A stretch of DNA of 64,000 nt from UBA2336 sp036787955 (GCA_036787955.1 DAIQOI010000002.1:62001-126000); one strand, 5' to 3'. Shown: positions 14,876-25,264, counted from the first letter of the stretch. The notes: generated by a model not told the origin, from the letters alone. Numbers and translations are program-made.

Positions 14876-16909
14876 ATGAAAATCCGTTTTTTGATATGGC
14901 TGTTACTCTTTGCGTCAGCCGAGGTTAAAAGTGCATTTTTCCCGGCCGACAGCGTGCTGAGGCCACGGCCGGTATTCGGAAGACAGGCCAAAGTTGTGGC
15001 ACAGTTGCTGGAGAATTATCACTACCGCAAACTTCGTATCAACGACTCCTTGTCATCGGCAATACTCGACTCTTATATCCAGGCGCTGGACATCGGCAAA
15101 ATGTATTTTCGCCAGTCCGATATCCAGTCGTTCGAGAAATACCGATACCAGCTTGACGACCTGATTTTTCAGGAAAATGTGCATGCAGCATTCGATATCT
15201 ATCAGGTTTACCTGAAGCGGTTCCATGAACGCATGGATTATGTAATGAATGTGCTGCTGAAAACGCCTTTTGAATTTTCTTCTCACGAGTTTTACGAACC
15301 CAACCGCGAAAAAGCACCCTGGCCGGCATCGGCAGAAGAACAAAACAAAATCTGGAAATTATACATCAAAAATCAGGCGTTGTCGCTGAAACTTACCGGC
15401 AAATCTCAGGAAGAAATTCAGGAAACACTCCGGATGCGCTTCGAACGTTTGGTCAAGTCGGCCCGACAGATGCAGTCGGATGACATTTTCGGTTATTTCA
15501 TGAATGCAGTAACAGAGTCTTTCGACCCGCATACCAACTTTTTTACACCCAAGGCTGCCGATTTGTTTAAACAGAATATCAGTCAGTCGCTGGAAGGAAT
15601 CGGAGCGCGGCTGCAAACCGACAACGATTATACCAAGGTAGTGGAAATTGTGCCCGGTGGGCCTGCCGACAAGTCGAAACTAATCCAGGTAAACGACCGG
15701 ATTATTGGTGTAGGGCAGGGCGATAAAGGCGAGATTGTGGATGTAATCGGCTGGCGCATTGACGATGTGGTTAAACTCATCAAGGGCCCGAAGGGCACTA
15801 AAGTAAGACTGGTGTTGCTTCCGGCAGAAACAGGTCTTAACAGCCAGCCGGTTACCATCACCCTGGTCCGCGATAAAATCAAACTGGAAGATCAGACAGC
15901 AAAAAAGAAAATAGTTGAATATCCTTTTGGCGATAAAACGGTGAAGTTAGGCATCATCACATTGCCCAGCTTTTACTTTGACTTTGAGGCCTACCAGAAA
16001 GGAGATCCGAATTATAACAGCACCACGCGCGATATCAGACGGATGATACATGAAATGAAGCAGGAGGGAGTCAGCGGCCTGGTCATTGACCTGCGCAACA
16101 ATGGCGGAGGTTCCTTGCAGGAAGCGGTTAACCTTACCGGCTTATTTATCAGAGAAGGTCCGGTGGTTCAGGTGCGTAACTTCATGAATCGTACGGACAT
16201 TCTGAATGATGAAGATCCGGCTTTGGTTTATGATGGTCCCCTGGTTGTGCTGATTAATCGTTTTAGTGCTTCCGCTTCCGAAATTTTTGCCGGTGCCATA
16301 CAGGATTACCGCCGGGGCGTTATCGTTGGCGAATCCTCCTTCGGCAAGGGTACGGTTCAGACCATCCTGGAACTGGATCGGGTGCTGAATAATGCGGGTG
16401 AACCGGTAGGCTCGCTAAAATATACCATTCAGAAGTTTTACCGCATCAACGGAAGCAGTACGCAGTTTAAGGGCGTAACCCCCGACATTGCCTTGCCCAC
16501 GGCCCTCAATGCCGAAGAATTTGGCGAGCGCTCAAACCCTTCGGCATTGCCATGGGACGAAATCCGCGGAACGTTTTATCAGAAAACTCCTTTTGTTAAC
16601 GACAAGTTGTTGCAGTCGCTGCGACAATCGTATGAGAACCGACTTAAAACAGACGACCAGCTTAAAAACTTTATGGCAGATGTCGAAGAATCGCGCAGAC
16701 AGATGCACGAAAATAAAATTTCTTTAAATGAAACAGTGCGCAGAAAAGAAATGGAAGAGGCCGAGCAAAAACGCAAGGCACGATTGCCCGCTGATATAAA
16801 ACTAAACACGGAAGGAGTGCAATCAGGTAATTCGCTTAAAATGGATGATGAATACCTCCGCCAGGGTTTGATTATTCTCAGCGAAATGCTTACATCAAAA
16901 ATCGGGTAA
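14876..16909 (+). CDS. tail-specific (C-terminal processing) protease, S41 family
   Basis: A 677-residue exported protease of the Prc/Tsp type. A signal peptide at residues 1-20 precedes a helical N-terminal domain. The PDZ domain lies near residues 225-320 (GIGARLQTDNDYTKVVEIVP and VNDRIIGVG). The S41 core then has DLRNNGGGSLQEAVNLTGLF, FSASASEIFAGAIQDY with the catalytic serine, and GESSFGKGTVQTI with the lysine. A charged C-terminal domain (DUF3340-like) ends the protein. Such enzymes trim periplasmic and lipoprotein substrates and peptidoglycan hydrolases. Start and length fit the family. Confidence 0.93.
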   Translation: MKIRFLIWLLLFASAEVKSAFFPADSVLRPRPVFGRQAKVVAQLLENYHYRKLRINDSLSSAILDSYIQALDIGKMYFRQSDIQSFEKYRYQLDDLIFQENVHAAFDIYQVYLKRFHERMDYVMNVLLKTPFEFSSHEFYEPNREKAPWPASAEEQNKIWKLYIKNQALSLKLTGKSQEEIQETLRMRFERLVKSARQMQSDDIFGYFMNAVTESFDPHTNFFTPKAADLFKQNISQSLEGIGARLQTDNDYTKVVEIVPGGPADKSKLIQVNDRIIGVGQGDKGEIVDVIGWRIDDVVKLIKGPKGTKVRLVLLPAETGLNSQPVTITLVRDKIKLEDQTAKKKIVEYPFGDKTVKLGIITLPSFYFDFEAYQKGDPNYNSTTRDIRRMIHEMKQEGVSGLVIDLRNNGGGSLQEAVNLTGLFIREGPVVQVRNFMNRTDILNDEDPALVYDGPLVVLINRFSASASEIFAGAIQDYRRGVIVGESSFGKGTVQTILELDRVLNNAGEPVGSLKYTIQKFYRINGSSTQFKGVTPDIALPTALNAEEFGERSNPSALPWDEIRGTFYQKTPFVNDKLLQSLRQSYENRLKTDDQLKNFMADVEESRRQMHENKISLNETVRRKEMEEAEQKRKARLPADIKLNTEGVQSGNSLKMDDEYLRQGLIILSEMLTSKIG

Positions 16910-16922
16910 AAGCGCTTGCGAA

Positions 16923-16958
16923 AAAAAAGACGCCGGGACTGAAACCGGCGTCTTTTTT
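16923..16958. terminator. intrinsic terminator
   Basis: The stem GACGCCGG/CCGGCGTC has an eight-base loop, flanked by A-runs on the left and TTTTTT on the right. It separates the plus-strand protease gene from the convergent sortilin-like gene and can serve both. Confidence 0.9.
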
Positions 16959-16975
16959 GTGATTCGTCAAAGGTT

Positions 16976-19900
16976 TTAAGGTTCTTTCACAAATTCTTCA
17001 AAGGAGATCAATTTCACGGGTTCGATGCCGTTTTTGGTGAGTACCGCATCAAAGTTTTTGTGTTTGGCTTTTATCCTCCCGAATTCCGTTTTAGCTTCCC
17101 TGAACCGGGTTTCAATCGCCTCCAGGTTGTCCAGCTCGGCCTGGTTGGGTTTGTAAAAACTTTGTGCCACGCGGCTGAACAATTCGGCCATTTTTTCGCG
17201 CAGCTGAGGTTCAGCCGAGCCTACATAGTTATCGCCTTCTGTTACCACCAGGGTTTTCTTTAGCTTATTGAGGTCATTTATAAAAGGTGTTAAACTTTTT
17301 GCGGCTGCAGGATTTTTTGCCTTCAGCAACTCGGCCGCTTTCAGGTGTTGATCAACCTCGTACACAAAATAGGCAAGTTCCTGGCACATGTCGTACAATT
17401 TGCGTGCGGTTTGTTCCTGCATTTTCCGGTCGGCCAGCGGTATATCTGATTTGGGGTCATATTCTATCACCAGATCGGTTGAATAAGTTGCGTTTCCTTT
17501 TTGGATAACCACTTTATAAGTTCCGGCCGGCACACGCAGGGGGGTAAATCCTCCGAAGGCAAAGGTTTTGGCGGCCGCCATTTTGGGTGGCCTTACCGAG
17601 TAATTCCACTCTACAATGTTGATGCCTTTCGATTTGCCGGGTGTCAGTTCGGTAATCTTGTTTCCGTTCTGATCGTGGATCTCAAGGGTCATTTTGCCCA
17701 GGGTGTGTCTTCTTTTCAGGTAGTAGATGATTTTTGCAGCCCTGCTCGCGTTGGTTCCTATAAACTGGGTTTCGGTGCTGGAACCACCAAAACCATTGGC
17801 TTCGTTGATGACGGTAGGTTTAAGTTTGAAAAAGTGCAGGTCCTTATCCATCACATCGGGCGTTAGTTCGCGCAGCGGACTGATGTCGTCAATTATAATG
17901 ATGCCGCGGCCATGCGTGGCAATCACCAGGTCGTTGGTACGTTTGTGCAGCTCGATATAGTGAATGTTGGCGTTGGGCATGTTGTTGGTAAACTTCATCC
18001 AGCTCTTGCCACCGTCTATGGTGATATACAAGCCGAATTCCGTACCCAGGAACAGCAGGTTTTCGTTTACATAGTCTTCCTGAATATTGCGGCAAAAGCT
18101 TTGGATGTCAGGTGTTACCAGCGACTTCCACGTGGCACCAAAGTCGGTAGTCTTGTACACGTAAGGATTTTTGTCGCCCGTCTGATAGCCGGTAAATACG
18201 GCATAGGCTGTTCCTTTGCCGTGCACGCTTGCTTCAACGTGGTGTACCATGGTGTTTTTAGGGAGACCGGGCACGTTGCCAACCACATTGGTCCAGGTTT
18301 TTCCGCCATCGCGGGTTACCTGCAGGTTGCCATCATCGGTTCCGGCCCATATCACGTTTTCATCCAGGGGCGATTCGGCAATGGTGAAAATGGTGCAATG
18401 ATTTTCGGCACCTGAGTTATCGCGCGATAGCCCGCCCGATTGTTCCTGTTGTTGTTTGGAGGGGTCATTGGTAGTTAAGTCCGGGGAAATTTTTACCCAG
18501 GTTTCGCCCATATCGTCCGAACGGTGCACAAACTGGCTGCCGATGTATACCCTGTCTGGTTTATTAGGGCTGATGGTAAGTGAGGCGTTCCAGTTGAACC
18601 GCAGTTTGGGATCGCCTTTGGCCGGCAGCGGCTGAATGGATTTAGCCTGGTCGCGTGCCGGGTCAAAACGCCATACATTTTCTGCGCCCTGCATTTCGGA
18701 GTAGATAATCTTTTTGGTGGGATGGCGGTACACGCGGTACCCATCGCCCACACCTACACGTACCCAGTCTTTTGCTTCCACGCCACCCGGAGATGAAGAC
18801 GGACCAAACCACGAACCATTATCCTGCAATCCGCCATACACATTGTACGGCTCTTCATCGTCCACACTTACGTGGTAAAACTGCGACACAGGAATGTTCT
18901 CTACGATTTCCATGGTGGTGCCCCCGTCCCATGAACGATAGATGCCCCCATCTGTTGCCACATACATGATGTCGGAATTATGGATATCAAAAACAATATC
19001 ATGGATATCCGAGTGCATGGGGCCCAGATTTTTAAAGGTTTTGCCACCGTCTCTTGAAATGGAACCCGATAGTCCGGCTTTAACCACCACATCGGGATTG
19101 CGCGGGTCAACCACAATCCGCGAGAAGTAAAACGGGCGCACCAGCAGCTCAAAGTCGTTATTCAACTGTCTCCAGTTTTCACCGCCATCATCGCTGCGGT
19201 ACAGACCTTTCCGTTTGTCATCTTCAGCCTCCACTACGGTGTACAGTACGTTGGGGTTTGAAGGGGCCACTGCTATGGCCATTCTGCCCAACTGGCCCGG
19301 AGGAAAGCCGTTGTGAATTTTTTTGAATGTTTTGCCGCCATCGGTTGATTTATACAGGGCACTGTTATTCCCTCCCGATTTAAAAGACCAGGGAGTTCTG
19401 CGCACTTCCCAAAACGAAGCATATACAATTTCCGGATTTTTGGGGTCCAGTGCCACATCGCTGCAGCCCGTGGTTGGGTTTACATACAATATCTTGTTCC
19501 AGGTTTTTCCGCCATCCGAAGTTTTGTACAAACCCCGTTCCTCGCTGTCACTCCACAGTGGCCCAAGCACTGCCACATACACTTCGTTTGGATTTTTGGG
19601 GTTTACTTGTATGCCGGCAATGCGCTCGGAGTTGGCAAACCCCATGTGCTGCCAGGAAGAACCACCATCGGTGGTGCGATACAGCCCATCACCAACCGAC
19701 ACGCTGTTGCGGGTCCATACCTCACCGGTTCCCACCCATACCACGTTATCGGGATTGGTGGGATCAACGGCTACGGCACCAATGGATTGGCAATAATCAT
19801 CGAATATCGGGTTGAAGGTAGCCCCTCCGTTGGTGCTTTTCCACACTCCGCCACCGGCAGTGCCGGCATAAATGATGCGCGCATTAGTGGGGTGTACTTC

Positions 19901-20053
19901 CAGGTCGGTTATCCGGCCGCTCATGATGGCCGGCCCGATGTGGCGCGCTTTCAGATCGCCAAACAATTCTTTACCCCGGGTCACAGCATCCTGTGCCGTG
20001 CTGAGCCCCGTTAAGAAGAATAAGTGAAGAATGATAAATGCTGATTGTTTCAT
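16976..20053 (-). CDS. VPS10/sortilin-like BNR-repeat secreted protein
   Basis: A 1025-residue secreted protein with a signal peptide (MKQSAFIILHLFFLTGLSTA) that decides the start at 20053; the frame is open 15 codons further. At least ten Asp-box (BNR) motifs of the type S/TxDGGxTW occur, for instance KSTNGGATF, RTTDGGSSW, KTSDGGKTW, RSDDGGENW and TRDGGKTW. This is the pattern of the sortilin-like propeller that databases call WD40/YVTN/BNR or glycosyl hydrolase. Residues past about 750 form a beta domain (HTLGKMTLEIHDQNGNK) and a helical end. No catalytic site can be assigned, and no T9SS domain is seen. A LolA-like gene follows upstream. Confidence 0.85.
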   Translation of the reverse strand: MKQSAFIILHLFFLTGLSTAQDAVTRGKELFGDLKARHIGPAIMSGRITDLEVHPTNARIIYAGTAGGGVWKSTNGGATFNPIFDDYCQSIGAVAVDPTNPDNVVWVGTGEVWTRNSVSVGDGLYRTTDGGSSWQHMGFANSERIAGIQVNPKNPNEVYVAVLGPLWSDSEERGLYKTSDGGKTWNKILYVNPTTGCSDVALDPKNPEIVYASFWEVRRTPWSFKSGGNNSALYKSTDGGKTFKKIHNGFPPGQLGRMAIAVAPSNPNVLYTVVEAEDDKRKGLYRSDDGGENWRQLNNDFELLVRPFYFSRIVVDPRNPDVVVKAGLSGSISRDGGKTFKNLGPMHSDIHDIVFDIHNSDIMYVATDGGIYRSWDGGTTMEIVENIPVSQFYHVSVDDEEPYNVYGGLQDNGSWFGPSSSPGGVEAKDWVRVGVGDGYRVYRHPTKKIIYSEMQGAENVWRFDPARDQAKSIQPLPAKGDPKLRFNWNASLTISPNKPDRVYIGSQFVHRSDDMGETWVKISPDLTTNDPSKQQQEQSGGLSRDNSGAENHCTIFTIAESPLDENVIWAGTDDGNLQVTRDGGKTWTNVVGNVPGLPKNTMVHHVEASVHGKGTAYAVFTGYQTGDKNPYVYKTTDFGATWKSLVTPDIQSFCRNIQEDYVNENLLFLGTEFGLYITIDGGKSWMKFTNNMPNANIHYIELHKRTNDLVIATHGRGIIIIDDISPLRELTPDVMDKDLHFFKLKPTVINEANGFGGSSTETQFIGTNASRAAKIIYYLKRRHTLGKMTLEIHDQNGNKITELTPGKSKGINIVEWNYSVRPPKMAAAKTFAFGGFTPLRVPAGTYKVVIQKGNATYSTDLVIEYDPKSDIPLADRKMQEQTARKLYDMCQELAYFVYEVDQHLKAAELLKAKNPAAAKSLTPFINDLNKLKKTLVVTEGDNYVGSAEPQLREKMAELFSRVAQSFYKPNQAELDNLEAIETRFREAKTEFGRIKAKHKNFDAVLTKNGIEPVKLISFEEFVKEP

Positions 20054-20127
20054 GTATGGAAGTTTAAGTTGACCGTTGGAAAAATAAAGGCCTGACACGA
20101 GCCAAGCCTTTTGTATAGCAACCGGAA

Positions 20128-20877
20128 TTAATTACCCTCGGGGTACTTAAACACCGCATCGTCAACCTTGGGATTGAGTTCATATTTCACAACGGTGGTA
20201 GTAAATGCCCCCGTGCCTCCTTTGGCACCCTGCGACATGGAAAAAGGAAGCACTAACCCATTAACTTCCTGATAATCACTGTATTTAATCTGAGCTATCT
20301 GTCCTTTGGCAGGGCCCGATTTAACTTCGGATTCAATTAAAATGGGAATGTAATCCTGGGCATCAAAATAGTAGAACACCACGTTGTCGGTTTGCACGCC
20401 ATCTACTTTTATGGGTTTCTTGGTAACTTTTATTTTGAAAGTTTCGTTGCCGTCAACCGTTTCTTTGCCCACGAGCTCGAGCTTGTATCCCAGGGCCTTG
20501 TAGTTCAGGAAAGGGTCGGGGAATTCGCCCAGTTGCTGTTTGAAGTTTTCGGTTGTTTCCGCATCGCTTCGCTCGGCCTTCATGTTCATCCAGTTGGTTG
20601 ACCAAAGCGTAGTACCGTCGTAGACCCCTTGCTTGATTTCCATGCCCTGAAAAGTAATTTTTGTGTATTGGCGGCCATCCTTCAATTGTACGATTTCAAT
20701 GGGTATTTCCATGCCCTGCTGGTTGGCCTTGGCCATGATTTTTAATCCGGTCAGCGACTTCCACTTATCAAGGCCTCCGGTGTTTTCAAAATACCGTTTA
20801 ATGATTTCGTCAACTGTTTGAGCCTTGAGGGTCAAAGAGCCGGCAATAAAAAGAATGAATGCAAGATTTTTTTTCAT
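20128..20877 (-). CDS. LolA-like outer membrane lipoprotein-sorting family protein
   Basis: A 249-residue periplasmic protein with a signal peptide ending LTLKAQT. The mature part reads VDEIIKRYFENTGGLDKWKS, then alternating strands (IPIEIVQLKDGRQYTKITF, YDGTTLWSTNWM, DNVVFYYFDAQDYIPIL and QIKYSDYQEVNGLVLPFSM). This is the half-barrel of the LolA/LppX/DUF4292-like group annotated as outer membrane lipoprotein-sorting protein. The true function in this phylum is not established. It lies 74 bases upstream of the sortilin-like gene on the same strand and may be cotranscribed with it. Confidence 0.8.
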   Translation of the reverse strand: MKKNLAFILFIAGSLTLKAQTVDEIIKRYFENTGGLDKWKSLTGLKIMAKANQQGMEIPIEIVQLKDGRQYTKITFQGMEIKQGVYDGTTLWSTNWMNMKAERSDAETTENFKQQLGEFPDPFLNYKALGYKLELVGKETVDGNETFKIKVTKKPIKVDGVQTDNVVFYYFDAQDYIPILIESEVKSGPAKGQIAQIKYSDYQEVNGLVLPFSMSQGAKGGTGAFTTTVVKYELNPKVDDAVFKYPEGN

Positions 20878-21032
20878 AGGATAGGGATTTGGATAATTAG
20901 TCGGTAAATTTTGGCTTTTGTTACAAGCATACGAAGGTAAAAAAATTCATCCCAATCGCGCATATTTCCGTTCATAGCTGAAGGTTTTTTATCGGTATTG
21001 ATTAATTATCTTGCTGATTACGGATTCTGTAT

Positions 21033-24000
21033 ATGAGTGAAGAGTTATTGAAAGCCATTGTACAACTATTTGCCATCGTAGCCAGAGAACACGTTAGCGA
21101 TGAGGAGCGAAGCAATATCCGGGAATTTCTGAGCCAGCATCTCAATCGGGATTCGATTAAATTTTATATGAATCTCTTTGATGAGTATGCCTCTGCCCAG
21201 GCGGATAGCTTTCAGCACGCAACCGATAACGTAGATGCCGACACGCGGCTGTTCGTAGACGAGTGGTCGCGTATTATGCAAATTACCCGGCAGGTAAATC
21301 AGTCATTGACCCGTCCGCAAAAACTGGTGCTGATTATTAAAATCATAGAGCTGGTATATGCCGATGGTTCCATCTCCGAGCGCCAGGAAAATCTGATTTA
21401 TTATATCGGCAAAGCGCTCAAAATTCCGCAAAATGAAGTGGAAGAGTTACGCAGATTTGTTGTGGGGCAGGACAGGGATGAGCTGGCTTCGCCCCATGTT
21501 CTGATTATTGACGAAGGGTTTGGCGAGAGACCTTATCCCGGTCCGCACATTGTGGAGAAAAATATCAACGGCCTGATTGCCATTCTCAAACTGGAGGATT
21601 TGTTGTTCATTAAATACCTGGGTATTTCGGTTCTTTATCTGAACGGCATTCCGCTGAAAAGCCGTAAAGTTGATGTGCTTCCGGCCGGCAGCACTATCCG
21701 CGGGGATAAGATTGAACCCATCTATTACAGCGATATTATCAGCAGGTTTTTATCTACCATCAACCGGCCAAAGATTTCTTTCGTTGCCGATCACATATTT
21801 TATCATTTCAAATCGGGGAGGGCTGGCCTTCAAAACATCAACATATGCGAGCAGGGCGGAAGGCTGGTGGGTATTATGGGCGCCAGTGGTTCGGGGAAGT
21901 CAACCCTGTTAAGCGTATTAAACGGATCCTCACCACCCTCCAGCGGCAGGGTGAGGTTAAACGGCATTGACATCTATTCGGAACCCGAAAAGGTGCAGGG
22001 CCTGATAGGTTATGTTCCGCAGGACGACCTGCTTATGGAAGACCTGACCGTTTTTGAGAATCTCTATTACAATGCGCGCTTGTGTTGTACCCGTGAAAGC
22101 AGGGCGGAGACAACCGAAAAAGTTGAGAGATTGCTGCATCAATTGGGCTTATATGAGATAAAAGATCTGAAAGTTGGTTCACCGCTTGAAAAGATTATCA
22201 GCGGGGGTCAGCGCAAACGCCTGAATATTGGTCTTGAATTATTGCGCGAGCCCTGGGTTTTGTTTGTAGATGAACCCACATCGGGTCTTTCTTCGCGCGA
22301 TTCGGAAAACATTATGGATTTGCTTAAGGAGCTGGCTCTTCGAGGCAAATTGGTGTTTGTGGTAATTCATCAGCCATCGTCCGATATCTTCAAGATGTTC
22401 GACACGCTGATTATTCTGGATGTGGGCGGCTTTCAGATTTACTATGGAAATCCTGTAGAGTCGGTCATCTACTTTCGCGAAATTATCAATGCTGCCAACA
22501 AAACACAGGGTGCTTGTCCGGTATGCGGAAATGTAAATCCGGAACAGGTGTTTAATATTATTGAAACGCGCATTGTGAACGAGTATGGCCGGCTTACCAA
22601 TGCCCGAAGAATATCGCCGGGGCAGTGGTACCAGTATTTTAAACAACGCATCCGGCTGCCGAAGGCCGAAACAAGCAATGAACCCTTGCCGCCTGCTGTT
22701 CCGGTAGCCGATAGAAAACGGCAGCTCGCTGTTTTTCTGAAACGCGATGTAAAGTCGAAGCTGGCCAACCGGCAGTACATGCTCGCTACCTTGCTCGAAG
22801 CACCCGTGCTGGCAGTATTTATCGGATACATGGTTAAACACTACAACATCCTCGACAGTGACGAGGCGAAGTATTCGTTTTTTGAAAACAGCAATATCCC
22901 TGTGTTCTTTTTTATGAGCGTGGTGGTAGCCTTGTTCCTGGGACTGATAGTGAGTGCAGAAGAAATTTTCAGGGATCGAAAAATACTCAAGCGGGAAAAG
23001 TTTCTGCACCTCAGCCGAATGAGTTATTTATCGTCCAAGGTAACCATCCTTTTTGCCTTGTCGGCTGTGCAAACTATTTCTTTTGTACTGATTGCACATG
23101 CCATTCTGGAAATACCTTTAACCGAAATGCGCTTCTGGTTTATTTTGTTTACGGTATCGTGCTTTGCCAATATGCTGGGATTAAACATATCCGCATCGTT
23201 TAAGTCGGCTGTTACTATTTACATACTTATTCCGCTGCTCATTATTCCGCAACTATTGTTAAGCGGAGTGGTAATAAGTTTTGACAAATTTAATCCAAAG
23301 GTAAGCGACCCGGTGGGCGTTCCGCTCATTGGCGATTTGATGGCTACACGGTGGGCGTTTGAGGCCTACATGGTTACCCAGTTCAGGGATAATCCTTATC
23401 AAAAACCGCTCTATGAATGGGACAAGATTGCTGCGCAGTCGGAGTTTAAACGCGTCTATCTTATTCCAGAGCTTGAGTCGCGGCTATCGTTTTGCTATAC
23501 CCATCCACAGCATTGGCGCAACCCGCAGCATCAGGAACTGGCCAAAGCCATCCACATACTGCGCACCGAAATTGGGCATGAACTTCAATACTTTGGTGAG
23601 CAAAAATTTCCTATGTTTAATCAACTCGTGCCGGGCAATTTCAGTGTTGCCCTGTATGATTCCACACGAAAGTTTCTGCAGCGACTTCGCAACTATTACA
23701 CCTATAAGCACAACAGGGCTTTACAGGCACGCGATGAGTTTATAGCTGCGCAAACAGCAACTCCGGCCGATGAAGCAAAATTTCATGCGCGCAGGAAGAA
23801 ATATGTAAATCAGGCAGTAGCCGACTGGGTAAAAAATTCAGGTGCAATTCAGCGGATTGTTGAGTACAACGGTGGGCTGGTACAGAAATATTTTCCGATA
23901 TACCAGGACGAACACCGGCCCCGGCACTGGTTTGATTACGATGCAAACTTCTATCAGCCGGTAAAACATTTTGCAGGGCGCAAGTTTGATACCTTGTGGT

Positions 24001-24125
24001 TCAACCTGTCGGTGGTTTGGGTTATGACAGCATTACTTGGCATAACGCTGTATTTTGACCTGCTCCAACGACTTGTAGTGTGGGTAGAAAACCGGAAATA
24101 CTACCGCAGCAGGCAGCTGGTTTGA
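21033..24125 (+). CDS. TerB-like/ABCG-type ABC transporter fusion
   Basis: A 1030-residue single-chain transporter half. Residues 1-150 form a TerB-like helical domain (LVLIIKIIELVYADGSISERQ). A middle part (VLPAGSTIRGDKIEPIYYSDI) leads to the ATPase with Walker A GASGSGKST near residue 283, signature SGGQRKRLN near 390 and Walker B VLFVDEPTSGLSS near 408. It is followed by an ABCG/White-type membrane domain (LLEAPVLAVFIGYMV, FFMSVVVALFLGLIVSAEEI and ILIPLLIIPQLLLSGVVISF). A large insert of about 200 residues, rich in charged residues, precedes the last span. This architecture is common in Bacteroidota; the substrate is unknown. Confidence 0.85.
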   Translation: MSEELLKAIVQLFAIVAREHVSDEERSNIREFLSQHLNRDSIKFYMNLFDEYASAQADSFQHATDNVDADTRLFVDEWSRIMQITRQVNQSLTRPQKLVLIIKIIELVYADGSISERQENLIYYIGKALKIPQNEVEELRRFVVGQDRDELASPHVLIIDEGFGERPYPGPHIVEKNINGLIAILKLEDLLFIKYLGISVLYLNGIPLKSRKVDVLPAGSTIRGDKIEPIYYSDIISRFLSTINRPKISFVADHIFYHFKSGRAGLQNINICEQGGRLVGIMGASGSGKSTLLSVLNGSSPPSSGRVRLNGIDIYSEPEKVQGLIGYVPQDDLLMEDLTVFENLYYNARLCCTRESRAETTEKVERLLHQLGLYEIKDLKVGSPLEKIISGGQRKRLNIGLELLREPWVLFVDEPTSGLSSRDSENIMDLLKELALRGKLVFVVIHQPSSDIFKMFDTLIILDVGGFQIYYGNPVESVIYFREIINAANKTQGACPVCGNVNPEQVFNIIETRIVNEYGRLTNARRISPGQWYQYFKQRIRLPKAETSNEPLPPAVPVADRKRQLAVFLKRDVKSKLANRQYMLATLLEAPVLAVFIGYMVKHYNILDSDEAKYSFFENSNIPVFFFMSVVVALFLGLIVSAEEIFRDRKILKREKFLHLSRMSYLSSKVTILFALSAVQTISFVLIAHAILEIPLTEMRFWFILFTVSCFANMLGLNISASFKSAVTIYILIPLLIIPQLLLSGVVISFDKFNPKVSDPVGVPLIGDLMATRWAFEAYMVTQFRDNPYQKPLYEWDKIAAQSEFKRVYLIPELESRLSFCYTHPQHWRNPQHQELAKAIHILRTEIGHELQYFGEQKFPMFNQLVPGNFSVALYDSTRKFLQRLRNYYTYKHNRALQARDEFIAAQTATPADEAKFHARRKKYVNQAVADWVKNSGAIQRIVEYNGGLVQKYFPIYQDEHRPRHWFDYDANFYQPVKHFAGRKFDTLWFNLSVVWVMTALLGITLYFDLLQRLVVWVENRKYYRSRQLV

Positions 24126-24182
24126 AAATATCATGGGGCACTATTTCAGGTAATTTTTTAGGTTTACAAAAAATTTGAAACC

Positions 24183-24611
24183 ATGACACAACGTAAACAC
24201 ATTTTGTATTTGCTGGCTGTGGTATCTTTTATATGGGCCTGCAGCAAAAAAGAAAAAGCCGAAGAGCAGATGGAATGGCCCGAGATGGATGCTTTTCATC
24301 TGATAATGGCCGAGAGTTTTCATCCTTTTAAAGATTCAGGAAATCTGGAACCGGCAAAACGGTATGCTGCCGAGTTGGCCCAGTCGGCTGCAAAGTGGGC
24401 CGATGCACCGCTGCCGGAAAAGGTCAACAAACCTGAGGTAAAGGAGAAAATAGCCTTGCTGAAATCCGGAACAGCCGATTTTGCTGTTATTGTACAGAAT
24501 GGTGACGACACCCAGATAGGCGAGGCGCTCACCAGCCTGCACGATTTATTTCATGAACTTCAGGAAGCCTGGTACGGCAGGGGCGAGGGACATCATGAAC
24601 ACAAGCATTGA
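24183..24611 (+). CDS. small putative lipoprotein
   Basis: A 142-residue protein with a lipoprotein-type signal: MTQRKHILYLLAVVSFIWAC, so the conserved Cys is residue 20. The mature part is acidic and helical with an early EMDAFHLIMAESFHPFKDSG and a His-rich end (GRGEGHHEHKH) that could bind metal. The helical middle (AAELAQSAAKWADA) resembles small four-helix periplasmic proteins. No named family is recognised. It lies 57 bases after the transporter gene and may share its transcript. Confidence 0.7.
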   Translation: MTQRKHILYLLAVVSFIWACSKKEKAEEQMEWPEMDAFHLIMAESFHPFKDSGNLEPAKRYAAELAQSAAKWADAPLPEKVNKPEVKEKIALLKSGTADFAVIVQNGDDTQIGEALTSLHDLFHELQEAWYGRGEGHHEHKH

Positions 24612-24676
24612 TTAAATATTTTTGTGGCTCAGAACAGCTGGCATGTGCCGGCTGTTTTTATTTTCATACAATCCTT

Positions 24677-25177
24677 ATGTTAAAAGTTGCCTGGTCACCC
24701 GCCTACGTACTACCGCTCCCGCCCAATCACCGCTTTCCGATGAGCAAGTACGAGGTATTGCCCCAGCAACTGCTGTATGAAGGAACATTGAAGGAAAACA
24801 ATTTTTTTCGACCTGACGCTGCTGACGAAAAGCGTATTCTGGCTGTTCATGATTCCGCTTACTGGAACAAGCTTAAAAACCTTTCCTTAACACCAGCCGA
24901 GATAAGAAGAACCGGATTTCCTTTAACCGAAAGACCGACTATCAAAATCCACCCACTAACTCTCAATACCCTGAAAAATATCGTCTATACTAAAAAAACC
25001 ATGGGCTTCACTGACTATACACAAACTAAAGCCCTCAGTGAAGCTATTAACCTCCTGGCTCAATCATTACCCCTCAAAAATAGACCCGCCTCCATCCAAA
25101 AAAATGAACAAAAACGCTCTATCATCATCGCACGCTCCATCGCTAAACGCAAAAAACAAACGAAAGAAACCCCATAA
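24677..25177 (+). pseudogene. truncated histone deacetylase-like (AcuC/HDAC) gene fused to unrelated DNA
   Basis: The frame starts as the HDAC/acetoin-utilisation family does: MLKVAWSPAYVLPLPPNHRF, PMSKYEVLPQQLLYEG, then AEIRRTGFPLTER at about residue 86. There the resemblance ends, and the catalytic HH and DxDxH motifs, expected over about 200 further residues, are absent. The remaining 80 codons (PTIKIHPLTLNTLKNIVY to KKQTKETP) are AT-rich, use C at many third positions and read like foreign DNA. The likely event is deletion or replacement of the 3' two thirds, near base 24935. The peptide may be expressed but cannot be an active deacetylase. Confidence 0.8.
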
Positions 25178-25223
25178 AAAATATATCAATACAGCCAATT
25201 AAACCAATTATTGCAACCCCCAT

Positions 25224-25238
25224 GTTGTATTATACAAC
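25224..25238. promoter_or_regulatory. perfect palindrome, possible repressor operator
   Basis: GTTGTATTATACAAC is symmetric around one central base (7+1+7). The half-site GTTGTAT recurs several times within the next 100 bases, ahead of an XRE-like coding stub. Confidence 0.6.
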
Positions 25239-25264
25239 CTCCATCATTCATCAATACTCAATTC

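Noticed and set aside
22239..23009. 256-codon minus-strand frame inside the ABC transporter
   Set aside because: Antisense to the well-supported transporter and without any domain.
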